DNA of 5,935 nucleotides from Desulfobacterales bacterium CG23_combo_of_CG06-09_8_20_14_all_51_8 (GTDB lineage Bacteria > Desulfobacterota > Desulfobacteria > Desulfobacterales > Desulfosalsimonadaceae): assembly GCA_002772195.1 (NCBI GenBank), contig PCSG01000326.1, forward strand, positions 1 to 5,935, written 5' to 3'. The translations under genes were made by a program, and so were the position numbers. The notes under the pieces were generated by a model. The model had not been told where the DNA came from and made no database searches. It saw nothing but the letters and a program-made list of their open reading frames with translations. Of the stretch, positions 1 to 5,935 are shown one piece after another. How positions within the stretch are numbered: position 1 is the stretch's first letter; every line of letters begins with the position of its first letter.

Positions 1-2022
1 ATCCACAAGTTCCGCGTGGCCGAGGAACTCTCCCCCCGCGACGATATCATCGTCATCACCGACGAGGCCCACCGCAGCCAGTATGGCACCCTGGCCCTGA
101 ATATGCGCACGGCCTTTCCCAACGCGGCGTTTCTGGCCTTTACGGGCACCCCCCTGATCATCGGCGAGGAAAAGACCCGGCAGGTCTTCGGCGATTACAT
201 CAGCGTCTATGATTTCCAGCAGTCGGTGGATGACGGCGCCACCGTGCGGCTCTATTATGAAAACCGCATCCCGGAGCTGCAACTGGTGAACGACGACCTC
301 AACGCGGACATGGAACGCCTGCTGGAAGCGGCCGAACTCGACGAGGCCCAGGAAAAGAAACTGGAGCGCGAATTTGCCCGGGAATACCATCTCATCACCC
401 GGGGCGACCGGCTGGAGGCCATCGCCAAAGACCTGGTGGCTCATTTCACGGGCCGGGGCTTTCAGGGCAAGGCCATGATGATCTGTATCGACAAGGCCAC
501 GGCCGTGCGCATGTATGACAAGGTAAAAAAGCATTGGGGCGACAAGATTTCAGCGTTAGAGACGGAAGCCATCTGTGCTGACGGGGATGCCCGCCGGGAG
601 ATTGAAACGCGGCTCGCCCGGATGAAAGAAACCGACATGGCGGTCGTGGTTTCGCAAGGCCAGAACGAGATCGCCGAGATGACCGAAAAGGGCCTCGATA
701 TTAGGCCCCATCGCAAGCGCATGGTCGACGAAGACCTGGAGACCCGGTTCAAAAATCCGGATGATCCTTTCCGGCTGGTGTTTGTCTGCGCCATGTGGAT
801 GACCGGTTTCGACGTGCCGAGCTGTTCAACGCTTTACCTCGACAAGCCCATGCGCAACCACACGCTGATGCAGACCATCGCCAGGGCAAACCGGGTCTAT
901 CCGGGCAAGGTGAGCGGTTTGATCGTGGACTATGCCGGGGTCTTCCGCAACCTGGAACGGGCTCTGGCCATCTATGGCACAGGCGGGTCCGGGACCCAGA
1001 AACCAGTGGAAGACAAAGCCGCGCTGAAGGCTGCCCTGCAACAGGCACTAGACGACACCCGGCACTTGTGCCGAAATCATGAAGTGGATCTGTCAGCCAT
1101 TACATGCGCCGAGGGATTTGCCCGTATCGGCATGCTCGATGACGCCGTTGACGCGCTGGTGGGTTCCGAAGAATCCAAAGGCCGTTATCTCGACCTGGCC
1201 GACACCGTACACCGGGTGTATAAGGCGGTTCTGCCCGATCCTGACGCAAAATCATTCGCCGCCGAGGTCACACCCGTGCGGATCATCGCCGATAAAATCC
1301 GCGCTCTGACACCGCCCGCAGACATTTCCGAAATCATGGGACAGGTGGAAGGCCTGCTTGACCGCTCCATCGCCACGGAGGGATATGTCATCCGGGAAAC
1401 CCTGCCGCCATATGAAGACGCCCATTTGATCGATCTGAGCAACATCGATTTTGAAAAACTGGCCGAAAAATTCAAGATCGGCCGAAAACGGACCATCAAT
1501 GAAAAGCTCAAAGGTTCCGTGGCGGCAAGGCTCATGGGCATGGTGCGGCTCAACCGGACCCGCATGGACTATCTGGAAAAATTCCAGGCCATGATCGACG
1601 CCTACAATGCGGGCAGCCTCAACGCCGAGGAATTTTTCAAGCAACTGGTAGACTTTGCCCAGGGCCTGGATGCGGAAGCCCAACGGGGTGTGGGAGAACA
1701 ATTGAGCGAGGAAGAACTCGCCCTTTTTGACCTCTTGACCAAACCGCCCATTGAAATGAGCGACGCGGACCGTTCCAAAGTCAAGTCTACCGCCCGAGAA
1801 CTGCTGGCCGCGCTCAAAAAAAGCAAGCTGGTGCTGGATTGGCGCAAACGCCAGCAGGCCCGCGCTGAGGTGCGCGTGACCATTGAGAAACTCCTGGACC
1901 AGGGCTTGCCAAGAGCCTATACGCCGGAAATTTTTGAGCAAAAAACAACCGTTGTATTCCAGCACGTCTATGACGCCTACTATGGCGCGGGGCGAAGTAT
2001 ATATGCGGCGGCTGCGGCATAA
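1..2022 (+). CDS. hsdR: Type I restriction enzyme R subunit (HsdR), 3' part; 5' end outside window
   Basis: Motor and cleavage subunit of a type I restriction-modification complex. It translocates DNA with ATP and cuts unmethylated foreign DNA together with HsdM and HsdS. The frame is open from base 1, so the GTG at 16 is internal (numbering here is from base 1; 673 residues remain). Visible superfamily 2 helicase motifs: DEAH box at residues 21-24 (61-72), TGTP of motif III at 48-51 (142-153), the HsdR-typical YYENRIPEL at 85-93, MTGFDVP (motif V) at 267-273, and QTIARANR (motif VI) at 291-298 (871-894). From about residue 423 to the end it resembles the HsdR C-terminal domain (DUF3387-like). 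The C-terminus, HVYDAYYGAGRSIY plus a short Ala tail, looks like the natural family end. Full-length relatives have about 1000-1100 residues, so the PD-(D/E)xK nuclease and Walker A regions lie upstream, where hsdM and hsdS may also be. No frameshift is seen. Confidence 0.95.
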   Translation: MHKFRVAEELSPRDDIIVITDEAHRSQYGTLALNMRTAFPNAAFLAFTGTPLIIGEEKTRQVFGDYISVYDFQQSVDDGATVRLYYENRIPELQLVNDDLNADMERLLEAAELDEAQEKKLEREFAREYHLITRGDRLEAIAKDLVAHFTGRGFQGKAMMICIDKATAVRMYDKVKKHWGDKISALETEAICADGDARREIETRLARMKETDMAVVVSQGQNEIAEMTEKGLDIRPHRKRMVDEDLETRFKNPDDPFRLVFVCAMWMTGFDVPSCSTLYLDKPMRNHTLMQTIARANRVYPGKVSGLIVDYAGVFRNLERALAIYGTGGSGTQKPVEDKAALKAALQQALDDTRHLCRNHEVDLSAITCAEGFARIGMLDDAVDALVGSEESKGRYLDLADTVHRVYKAVLPDPDAKSFAAEVTPVRIIADKIRALTPPADISEIMGQVEGLLDRSIATEGYVIRETLPPYEDAHLIDLSNIDFEKLAEKFKIGRKRTINEKLKGSVAARLMGMVRLNRTRMDYLEKFQAMIDAYNAGSLNAEEFFKQLVDFAQGLDAEAQRGVGEQLSEEELALFDLLTKPPIEMSDADRSKVKSTARELLAALKKSKLVLDWRKRQQARAEVRVTIEKLLDQGLPRAYTPEIFEQKTTVVFQHVYDAYYGAGRSIYAAAAA

Positions 2023-2124
2023 ATTTCCGTTTCTGGAGGATATGAACAGGTTCGGGGAAAAGAAGTCGAACCAACCACAGAAAAAAAGAATGCTCAAAAA
2101 ATCGCCATGATCACAGGAGGGGGG

Positions 2125-2214
2125 ATGAAAAACGGGATTCAAATTTTTCTGCCTGAAATCGCAACCGGTCATGAAACGGGCATTGTCTCGGAAAGCAAAC
2201 TTGATTTCATGTAG
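2125..2214 (+). CDS. Possible small ORF, 29 codons, unknown function
   Basis: ATG at 2125 is preceded by AGGAGG at 2115-2120, with a four-G spacer. The Shine-Dalgarno match is excellent but the spacing is slightly short. The predicted peptide starts MKNGIQIFLPEIATG and ends at a TAG at 2212-2214. It has no signal peptide, membrane segment or motif that I recognise. The MKNxIQIF opening vaguely recalls the first residues of some accessory proteins found near restriction systems, so a decayed remnant of a longer gene is possible. That is a guess. An in-frame ATG at 2107 would extend it by six codons. A chance ORF is at least as likely as a real gene. Confidence 0.2.
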   Translation: MKNGIQIFLPEIATGHETGIVSESKLDFM

Positions 2215-2229
2215 CGGATATTTTATAAA
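2201..2229 (+). promoter_or_regulatory. Candidate sigma70-type promoter for the efflux operon
   Basis: TTGATT at 2201-2206 (4 of 6 against TTGACA) and TATAAA at 2224-2229 (5 of 6 against TATAAT) are separated by exactly 17 bases. Transcription would start near 2236, giving a leader of about 120 bases before the tolC-like gene. It lies in the AT-rich part of the only long spacer upstream of the operon, which is where a promoter is needed. The -10 hexamer sits inside a perfect palindrome. Prediction by eye only. Confidence 0.45.
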
Positions 2230-2231
2230 AT
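2220..2231. repeat. Perfect 12-bp palindrome over the -10 box
   Basis: ATTTTATAAAAT reads identically on both strands and covers the proposed -10 hexamer. Such a site could bind a dimeric repressor, but an AT-only palindrome of this size can also arise by chance in AT-rich DNA. No regulator gene is in the window to pair with it. Confidence 0.35.
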
Positions 2232-2347
2232 TTGTATTTGCTCAACGGAAGTTTTGGTTTCAGGAAGCCCTCTCGAAGGCAGAATTTTAGATCGTCATCC
2301 TTTAAAATCAACAGGCCTGGCATTCATGGCGTCGAAATTTTTTCAAT

Positions 2348-2353
2348 AAAGGG
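2348..2353 (+). promoter_or_regulatory. Ribosome binding site deciding the tolC-like start
   Basis: AAAGGG lies 9 bases before the ATG at 2363 but only 3 bases before the in-frame ATG at 2357. The spacing therefore favours 2363 as the start. The two choices differ by only two residues. Confidence 0.5.
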
Positions 2354-2362
2354 TTTATGAAT

Positions 2363-3745
2363 ATGAGAACAAAGAAACGGATCCGCCTCATTCTGCTTAT
2401 TACCGTTATGGTGGTTTTCCCGCCGGTTTTCCAGGGGGGGATTGCGATTTCCGGCGAGGCTGACTTGACCTGTGCGGCCCTTTCTCTTCAGGATGCCATT
2501 GATCGGGCCCTTGAAAAAAATCCCGGACTGGCGGCGGCCCGTCACCGGGTCTCGGCTTCCGCTGAACGCATAGTCCAGGCCCGGTCCGGATTTTATCCGC
2601 AAGTCTATGTCACCGAGGCCTGGCAGCAAACTACCAACCCCATGTGGGCCTTTGGCCTGAAGCTCAACCAGGGCATTATCACCCAGCAGGATTTTGATCC
2701 GGCCCTTCTCAATGACCCCTCCGCCATTGACAATTTCAACACCCTGCTGTGGATGAATTGGCCGTTGTTTGACAGCGGCCAAACCTGGTTCGGAAGCCTT
2801 CAGGCGGATTTGTCCCATCAGGCCGAAGCCGCCTCTCTGTCGCGGACCCGTCAGGAAATTGTGTCCCAGACCGTGGCCGCCTATACGAATCTGGTGTTTG
2901 CCAAGGAAAGTGTCGCCGTGGTGGACCAGGCCCTGAACACCGCCGAAGCCCATCATCGCCAGATTGAAAACCGCTACAAGAGCGGCCTGACCGTCAAAAG
3001 CGATCTACTGAGGGCCCAGGTTCATGTGTCGGAACTGGAACAGCAGCGGGTGGAGGCGGAGAGCCACTATTTCATCGCCCAGGCGGTTCTGTGCGCGACC
3101 ATGGGCGAGGAGACTCCGGGGGATGTAGCGGCCGTCACTCCTTTGGTCAGAAAAGGGATTATAGAAAAATCCCTGGATGAATGGATGGATAAGGCCCGGA
3201 ACAGTCGTCCGGATCTTGTCGCCTTGAAATTTCAGGAGGAAAGCGCCCGGGCGGAAATTAAAAAAACCCGGGCCGCCCACTGGCCGTCCGTCAATCTTAA
3301 CGGCAGCTATGAGGTCAACTCCGATGATTTTGACGAAACAGCGAATAATTATACGGTGGGCGCCAATGTGACCCTGAACCTGTTTTCCGGTAACGGGATG
3401 TCGGCCCGGCACCGGGAAGCCCTGCATCGATCCAATGAAATAGCGGAAAGTCTCCGGGCCGTCCGCCAGAAAATTCAACTGGAAACCCGGGAAGCGTATT
3501 ATCAGGTTCGCAGCGCGGAAAAGTGGATTTTGGCTGCGGAAATGTCCGTGGATGCGGCCCAAGAAGCGCTGCGCATTGTTGAAAATCGCTATGATAACGG
3601 TCAGGTGCCGCTGGTTTCTCTCCTGGATGCCGAGATGACCGTGATCCGCGCCCGAAATAATTTGAATCAGGCCCTAAAGGACCATGTCCAGTCCCGGGCC
3701 CGGCTGGCCCTGGCCGCAGGAGAGCTGAATGAATCCTTTGAATGA
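2363..3745 (+). CDS. TolC-family outer membrane efflux channel
   Basis: Outer-membrane factor that forms the exit duct of a tripartite efflux pump, 460 residues from ATG 2363 (462 from ATG 2357). The N-terminus (MRTKKRIR, then a hydrophobic stretch, then SGEA near residue 33) is a typical Sec signal peptide. There is no lipobox, so it is not a lipoprotein like OprM. The mature protein shows the two-fold OEP repeat. The first half begins at LSLQDAIDRAL (about residues 40-50) and contains ENRYKSG at 202-208. The second half contains the matching ENRYDNG at 407-413. Each is followed by a long helix rich in Ala, Gln, Glu and Arg. WPLFDSG (about 133-139) and LNLFSG (about 338-343) are the strand-turn segments usual in this family. 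The length is normal. It is the first gene of the operon and is followed after 21 bases by the adaptor. A G7 run (2444-2450) lies in the signal-peptide region but the frame is intact. The substrate cannot be inferred. Confidence 0.93.
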   Translation: MRTKKRIRLILLITVMVVFPPVFQGGIAISGEADLTCAALSLQDAIDRALEKNPGLAAARHRVSASAERIVQARSGFYPQVYVTEAWQQTTNPMWAFGLKLNQGIITQQDFDPALLNDPSAIDNFNTLLWMNWPLFDSGQTWFGSLQADLSHQAEAASLSRTRQEIVSQTVAAYTNLVFAKESVAVVDQALNTAEAHHRQIENRYKSGLTVKSDLLRAQVHVSELEQQRVEAESHYFIAQAVLCATMGEETPGDVAAVTPLVRKGIIEKSLDEWMDKARNSRPDLVALKFQEESARAEIKKTRAAHWPSVNLNGSYEVNSDDFDETANNYTVGANVTLNLFSGNGMSARHREALHRSNEIAESLRAVRQKIQLETREAYYQVRSAEKWILAAEMSVDAAQEALRIVENRYDNGQVPLVSLLDAEMTVIRARNNLNQALKDHVQSRARLALAAGELNESFE

Positions 3746-3766
3746 AGCGAAAAAAGGTGGCAGACC

Positions 3767-4942
3767 GTGAAAACAATATCATGCATGAAACAGATCATGA
3801 AAATGGCCGCTCTATGGGCCGTGATTCTGAGCGCCGGTTGCGGCGAGGACATCTTGCCGGGAAACACATCATCTGACCCGAAGGCGACGGTGAAAACCGC
3901 TGTCTCCGTTGTGGAGATGGCTGCCCATCCCCAATTCTATGAAGCGGCGGCGACGATTTCCTCCCGGACCAAGGCGACGGTTTCCGCCCAAGTCATGGGA
4001 GAAATCCGAAAAGTCCGGGTTCAGGAAGGAGACAAAGTGGCGGCGGGTGATGTGCTGGTGGAAATTGACGACAGCCGGTTGTCCGCCGGTTTGCGGCAGG
4101 CGGAGGCGGCCCTGGCCGAAGCCGTTCAGTCGGTCCGGGGGGCCGAAGCAGCATTGACCGCGGCCCAGGCATCTGCGGATTTTGCCAAAAAAACGTACCT
4201 TCGGTATGAAACGCTGTTTAAATCCGAATCCGTCAGTCTTCAGGAATTTGATGAAGTTAAATCCCGTTATGATCAGGCAATCGGCGCTCTGTCTCAGGCA
4301 AAGTCCATGCAATCCGCCGCCGAAAACCGGGTCTCTCAGGCAAAAGCCGCGCTGAGCCAGGCGAAAACCGCATTCAATGACACCACGGTTACGGCCCCCT
4401 ATGAAGCCCGGGTGACCGGCCGGCTGGTGGATGAAGGCGACCTGGCCGCGCCGGGGGTCCCCTTGATCCAACTGGAAACCACCGGGGACGGGGAAGCGCA
4501 CACGGTCCTGCCGGAATCCCACATCCGCCATGTCCGCGTGGGCGACAAGCTGTCGGTGGTCATTCCTTCTCTTCAGGACGTGGTGGTGGCAGGAATTATT
4601 CAAAGCATTAATTCCGCGGCGGACCCGGCCACCCGGTCGTTTCAGGTCAAGCTGAGTCTGCCCGATACCGCCGGAATCCAGGCTGGCATGTTCGCCCGGG
4701 TGCGGGTCCCGGTCGGCGAAACCCAAATGATCCTGATTCCGGAAACTGCAGTGACGCATCATGGGCAGCTTTCCGGCGTATATATCGTGGATGCCGATGA
4801 CATCATTCGGTTCCGCCTGATCCGGCCGGGCCGAAGCGGTGACGGACAAGTGGAAGTACTCGCCGGTCTGAAATCCGGGGAACGGTATGTGGCGGATCCG
4901 GAACCTTCCCTTGTTGACGGGGTAAAAGTGGAGGCCTTATGA
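3767..4942 (+). CDS. RND efflux periplasmic adaptor (membrane fusion protein), probable lipoprotein
   Basis: AcrA/MexA-type adaptor linking the inner-membrane pump to the TolC-like channel, 391 residues. The start is GTG 3767, with AAGGTGG at 3754-3760 six bases upstream; the signal peptide begins right at this start. ILSAGC with Cys25 fits a lipobox, although Ser at -3 is less usual than Leu, so lipid anchoring is probable rather than certain. Domains: first lipoyl half about 68-103 (AQVMGEIRKVRVQEGDKV), alpha-helical hairpin about 104-205, second lipoyl half about 206-237 (VTAPYEARVTGRLVDEGD), beta-barrel about 240-315, membrane-proximal domain about 320-388. The hairpin tip carries Arg146, Leu150 and Ser157, with the same spacing as the AcrA RLS motif that docks onto TolC. 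Its TGA overlaps the permease ATG as ATGA (4939-4942), which implies translational coupling. Confidence 0.94.
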   Translation: MKTISCMKQIMKMAALWAVILSAGCGEDILPGNTSSDPKATVKTAVSVVEMAAHPQFYEAAATISSRTKATVSAQVMGEIRKVRVQEGDKVAAGDVLVEIDDSRLSAGLRQAEAALAEAVQSVRGAEAALTAAQASADFAKKTYLRYETLFKSESVSLQEFDEVKSRYDQAIGALSQAKSMQSAAENRVSQAKAALSQAKTAFNDTTVTAPYEARVTGRLVDEGDLAAPGVPLIQLETTGDGEAHTVLPESHIRHVRVGDKLSVVIPSLQDVVVAGIIQSINSAADPATRSFQVKLSLPDTAGIQAGMFARVRVPVGETQMILIPETAVTHHGQLSGVYIVDADDIIRFRLIRPGRSGDGQVEVLAGLKSGERYVADPEPSLVDGVKVEAL

Positions 4943-5361
4943 CCCATTCCATCGGGCCGGCGGGCCGAATGGCCCAGATCTTCATCAATTCAAAACTGAC
5001 CCCCGTTGTCATTATCGCCGGGATTCTGTTAGGCATCGCCTCGGTCATCGCCCTGCCCCGGGAGGAAGAGCCCCAGATTATCGTCCCCATGGTGGATATT
5101 TTTGTGCAGATGCCCGGCGCAAGCAGCAAGGAAGTGGAGCAGCGGGTCACCAGCCCCATGGAAAAGCTGCTGTGGGAAGTTCCCGGCGTGGAATATATCT
5201 ACACCACCTCCAGTCCGGGCATGTCCATGGCCATTGTCCGCTTCTATGTGGGAGAGAACGAGGAAGACGCCATCGTCCGGCTTCAGTCCAAGCTCATGGC
5301 CAATTACGACCGTATTCCGTGCATGGTGACACCCCCCCCTGATCAAGCCGCGATATATTGA
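4939..5361 (+). CDS. RND efflux permease, N-terminal part, ended by a frameshift
   Basis: First 133 residues of an AcrB-like proton-driven inner-membrane transporter. The start ATG overlaps the adaptor stop, with GGAGG at 4930-4934. Residues about 20-40 form the first membrane helix and are followed by REEEPQI, a typical RND sequence. Next comes the start of the periplasmic porter domain: VDIFVQMPGASSKEVEQRVTSPMEKLLWEVPGVEYIYTTSSPGMS at about 52-96. Family members continue after TPP with LIKPRxIDDVPILAL. Here the frame instead reads PDQAAIY and stops at TGA 5359-5361. The expected continuation is intact in another frame from 5339, so this is the front end of one interrupted gene and not a short protein. 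As written the product would have one membrane helix and could not transport. Full-length RND pumps have about 1000-1050 residues. Confidence 0.88.
   Translation: MTHSIGPAGRMAQIFINSKLTPVVIIAGILLGIASVIALPREEEPQIIVPMVDIFVQMPGASSKEVEQRVTSPMEKLLWEVPGVEYIYTTSSPGMSMAIVRFYVGENEEDAIVRLQSKLMANYDRIPCMVTPPPDQAAIY
5332..5339 (+). other. C8 homopolymer at which the permease frame breaks
   Basis: Eight consecutive C follow GTGACA. Read as seven C, the codons are ACA CCC CCC CTG ATC AAG, giving TPPLIK and then PRYIDDVPILAL, the expected RND sequence. Read as eight C, the frame ends 22 bases after the run. The location and size of the shift (one extra base) are therefore well defined. Possible causes are a homopolymer miscall, an inactivating insertion, or slipped-strand variation. 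Confidence 0.85.
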
Positions 5362-5935
5362 CGATGTGCCGATTCTGGCCCTGACCTTCTGGAGTGATTC
5401 CGCTGACCATTACACCCTGCGCCGGGTGGCCGCGGAAATCGAGCAGGTGGTCAAGCGGGAGCCGGATGCCTCCATCACAACCATCATCGGCGGGACGCGC
5501 CGCCAGATGGAAGTCCGGCTGAATCCGGCAAGGCTTTCCGCCTATGGTCTGGATGGGGCCGCCATTTCCCAGCGGATTGCCGGGGCCAATGCGGAAAGTC
5601 AGGCCGGGAGTTATCCGTCGCCGGCCGGTCAGGTCCTGGTCCAGGTGGGCGGGTTTCTGGAAACCGCCGATGATGTTCGGCGGTTGGTGGTGGGAGTCGT
5701 TGATGGCCGACCGATCTATCTTGAAGATGTGGCCGAGGTGATGGACGGTCCCGCGGAACCGGATAATTATGTGTTTTTCGGGGCCGGGCCGGCTGCCGAA
5801 GAGATCGGAATCCATGCCGATGAATCGAAAATGGGGGTTTATCCGGCGGTGACGCTGACCGTGGCCAAGCGCAAGGGCACCAATGCCGTGTCCATCGCCG
5901 AAAAGGTGCTGAAAAGAATTGAAGAAACCCGGGGA
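5339..5935 (+). CDS. RND efflux permease, continuation in the shifted frame; 3' end outside window
   Basis: After the C8 run this frame is open without a stop to the window edge (199 codons, equal to residues 134-332 of the restored protein). It reads LIKPRYIDDVPILALTFWS, then PN2-type porter sequence (VAAEIEQVVKREPDASITTIIGG, RRQMEVRLNPARLSAYGLDGAAISQRI). This is followed by docking-domain-like sequence (GQVLVQVGGFLETADDVRRLVVG, DGRPIYLEDVAEVMDGP) and YPAVTLTVAKRKGTNAVSIAEKVL, which precedes the second membrane helix in this family. The conserved proton-relay residues of helices 4 and 10 lie beyond the window. The long intact frame with good family character suggests selection up to the present or very recent damage. 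There is no good independent start here, so it is unlikely to be expressed as a separate functional protein. Confidence 0.87.
   Translation, partial: MIKPRYIDDVPILALTFWSDSADHYTLRRVAAEIEQVVKREPDASITTIIGGTRRQMEVRLNPARLSAYGLDGAAISQRIAGANAESQAGSYPSPAGQVLVQVGGFLETADDVRRLVVGVVDGRPIYLEDVAEVMDGPAEPDNYVFFGAGPAAEEIGIHADESKMGVYPAVTLTVAKRKGTNAVSIAEKVLKRIEETRG

Larger units (their letters stand above)
2023..2356. other. Spacer between hsdR and the efflux operon
   Basis: A 334-base stretch without a convincing gene. The first half is purine-rich, with an A7 run near 2081-2087 and a G6 run at 2119-2124. The second half (about 2200-2356) is clearly AT-richer than the flanking genes. It contains a weak 29-codon ORF (2125-2214), a promoter candidate (2201-2229), a perfect 12-bp palindrome (2220-2231) and a likely 5' leader of about 120 bases for the tolC-like gene. 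I looked for a stem-loop plus T-run that would terminate hsdR and found none that was convincing. There is no tRNA, insertion-sequence end or long direct repeat that I can see. Confidence 0.7.

Noticed and set aside
1883..2110. 75-codon plus-strand frame crossing the end of hsdR
   Set aside because: Most of it is out-of-frame hsdR. The portion after 2042 (22 codons, MNRFGEKK...) has a GGAGG only two bases from its ATG and is low-complexity Lys/Gln sequence.
1252..2172. 306-codon open frame on the minus strand
   Set aside because: It is antisense to hsdR, whose helicase motifs and C-terminal domain are unmistakable. The antisense product has no recognisable domain, and such frames are common opposite GC-rich genes.
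2023..2356. Rho-independent terminator or riboswitch in the spacer
   Set aside because: Only short, imperfect inverted repeats were found (for example ATTTTA 2284-2289 with TAAAAT 2303-2308), with no GC-rich stem followed by a T run and no recognisable riboswitch core.
2324..2956. 210-codon minus-strand frame running from the tolC-like gene into the spacer
   Set aside because: It mirrors the tolC-like coding sequence, has no family character, and its 3' end falls by chance in the spacer.
3869..4849. 326-codon open frame on the minus strand
   Set aside because: It is antisense to the adaptor gene, which has a complete domain set. The translation is rich in Gly, Arg, His and Phe with no motif, as expected of a shadow frame.
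5325..5361. Programmed ribosomal frameshifting to make the full permease
   Set aside because: Joining the frames needs the ribosome to skip one base forward. I see no rare-codon or stop-at-slip-site arrangement, as in prfB, and RND pumps are not known to use this. A tract-length error or mutation is simpler.
5294..5815. 173-codon minus-strand frame over the frameshift region
   Set aside because: It is antisense to the permease continuation, which shows clear RND sequence in its own frame.
1..5935. CRISPR array, insertion sequence, tRNA or rRNA
   Set aside because: No spaced direct repeats, transposase sequence, terminal inverted repeats or structured RNA genes were visible on reading either strand.

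Overview
The window reads left to right on the + strand and holds two unrelated units. The first is the 3' two-thirds of a type I restriction endonuclease subunit (HsdR), cut by the left edge. The second is a tripartite RND efflux operon, cut by the right edge. The host is probably a Gram-negative proteobacterium-like organism, because the operon encodes an outer-membrane TolC-type channel, a lipoprotein-type periplasmic adaptor and an inner-membrane RND pump. The GC-rich coding style and protein flavour would suit a sulfate-reducing deltaproteobacterium (Desulfobacterota). That assignment is an impression from sequence style, not a database result.

Layout: 1-2022, HsdR motor and C-terminal domains, ending at a normal-looking C-terminus. 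2023-2356, a 334-base spacer that becomes visibly AT-richer towards its right end. It carries a weak 29-codon ORF with a strong Shine-Dalgarno, and a good sigma70-like promoter candidate (TTGATT-N17-TATAAA) overlapping a 12-bp perfect palindrome. 2363-3745, TolC-family outer membrane factor with a signal peptide. 3767-4942, membrane fusion protein (RND adaptor) with a lipobox-like signal and a recognisable RLS channel-docking motif. 4939-5935, RND permease, whose start overlaps the adaptor stop (ATGA).

The three efflux genes are tightly packed (21-base gap, then a 4-base overlap) and should be one transcript. The pump takes substrate from the periplasm or inner leaflet, the adaptor bridges the periplasm, and the TolC-like protein forms the exit duct. 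No regulator gene is present in the window.

The most notable observation is a one-base disruption of the permease. A run of eight C (5332-5339) shifts the reading frame, and the ORF ends at a TGA at 5359-5361. Removing one C restores a continuous RND protein to the window edge. This is a sequencing error, a real inactivating mutation, or a slippable on/off tract, and the sequence alone cannot decide. I do not see a convincing undescribed system here; the rest is ordinary restriction and efflux biology.
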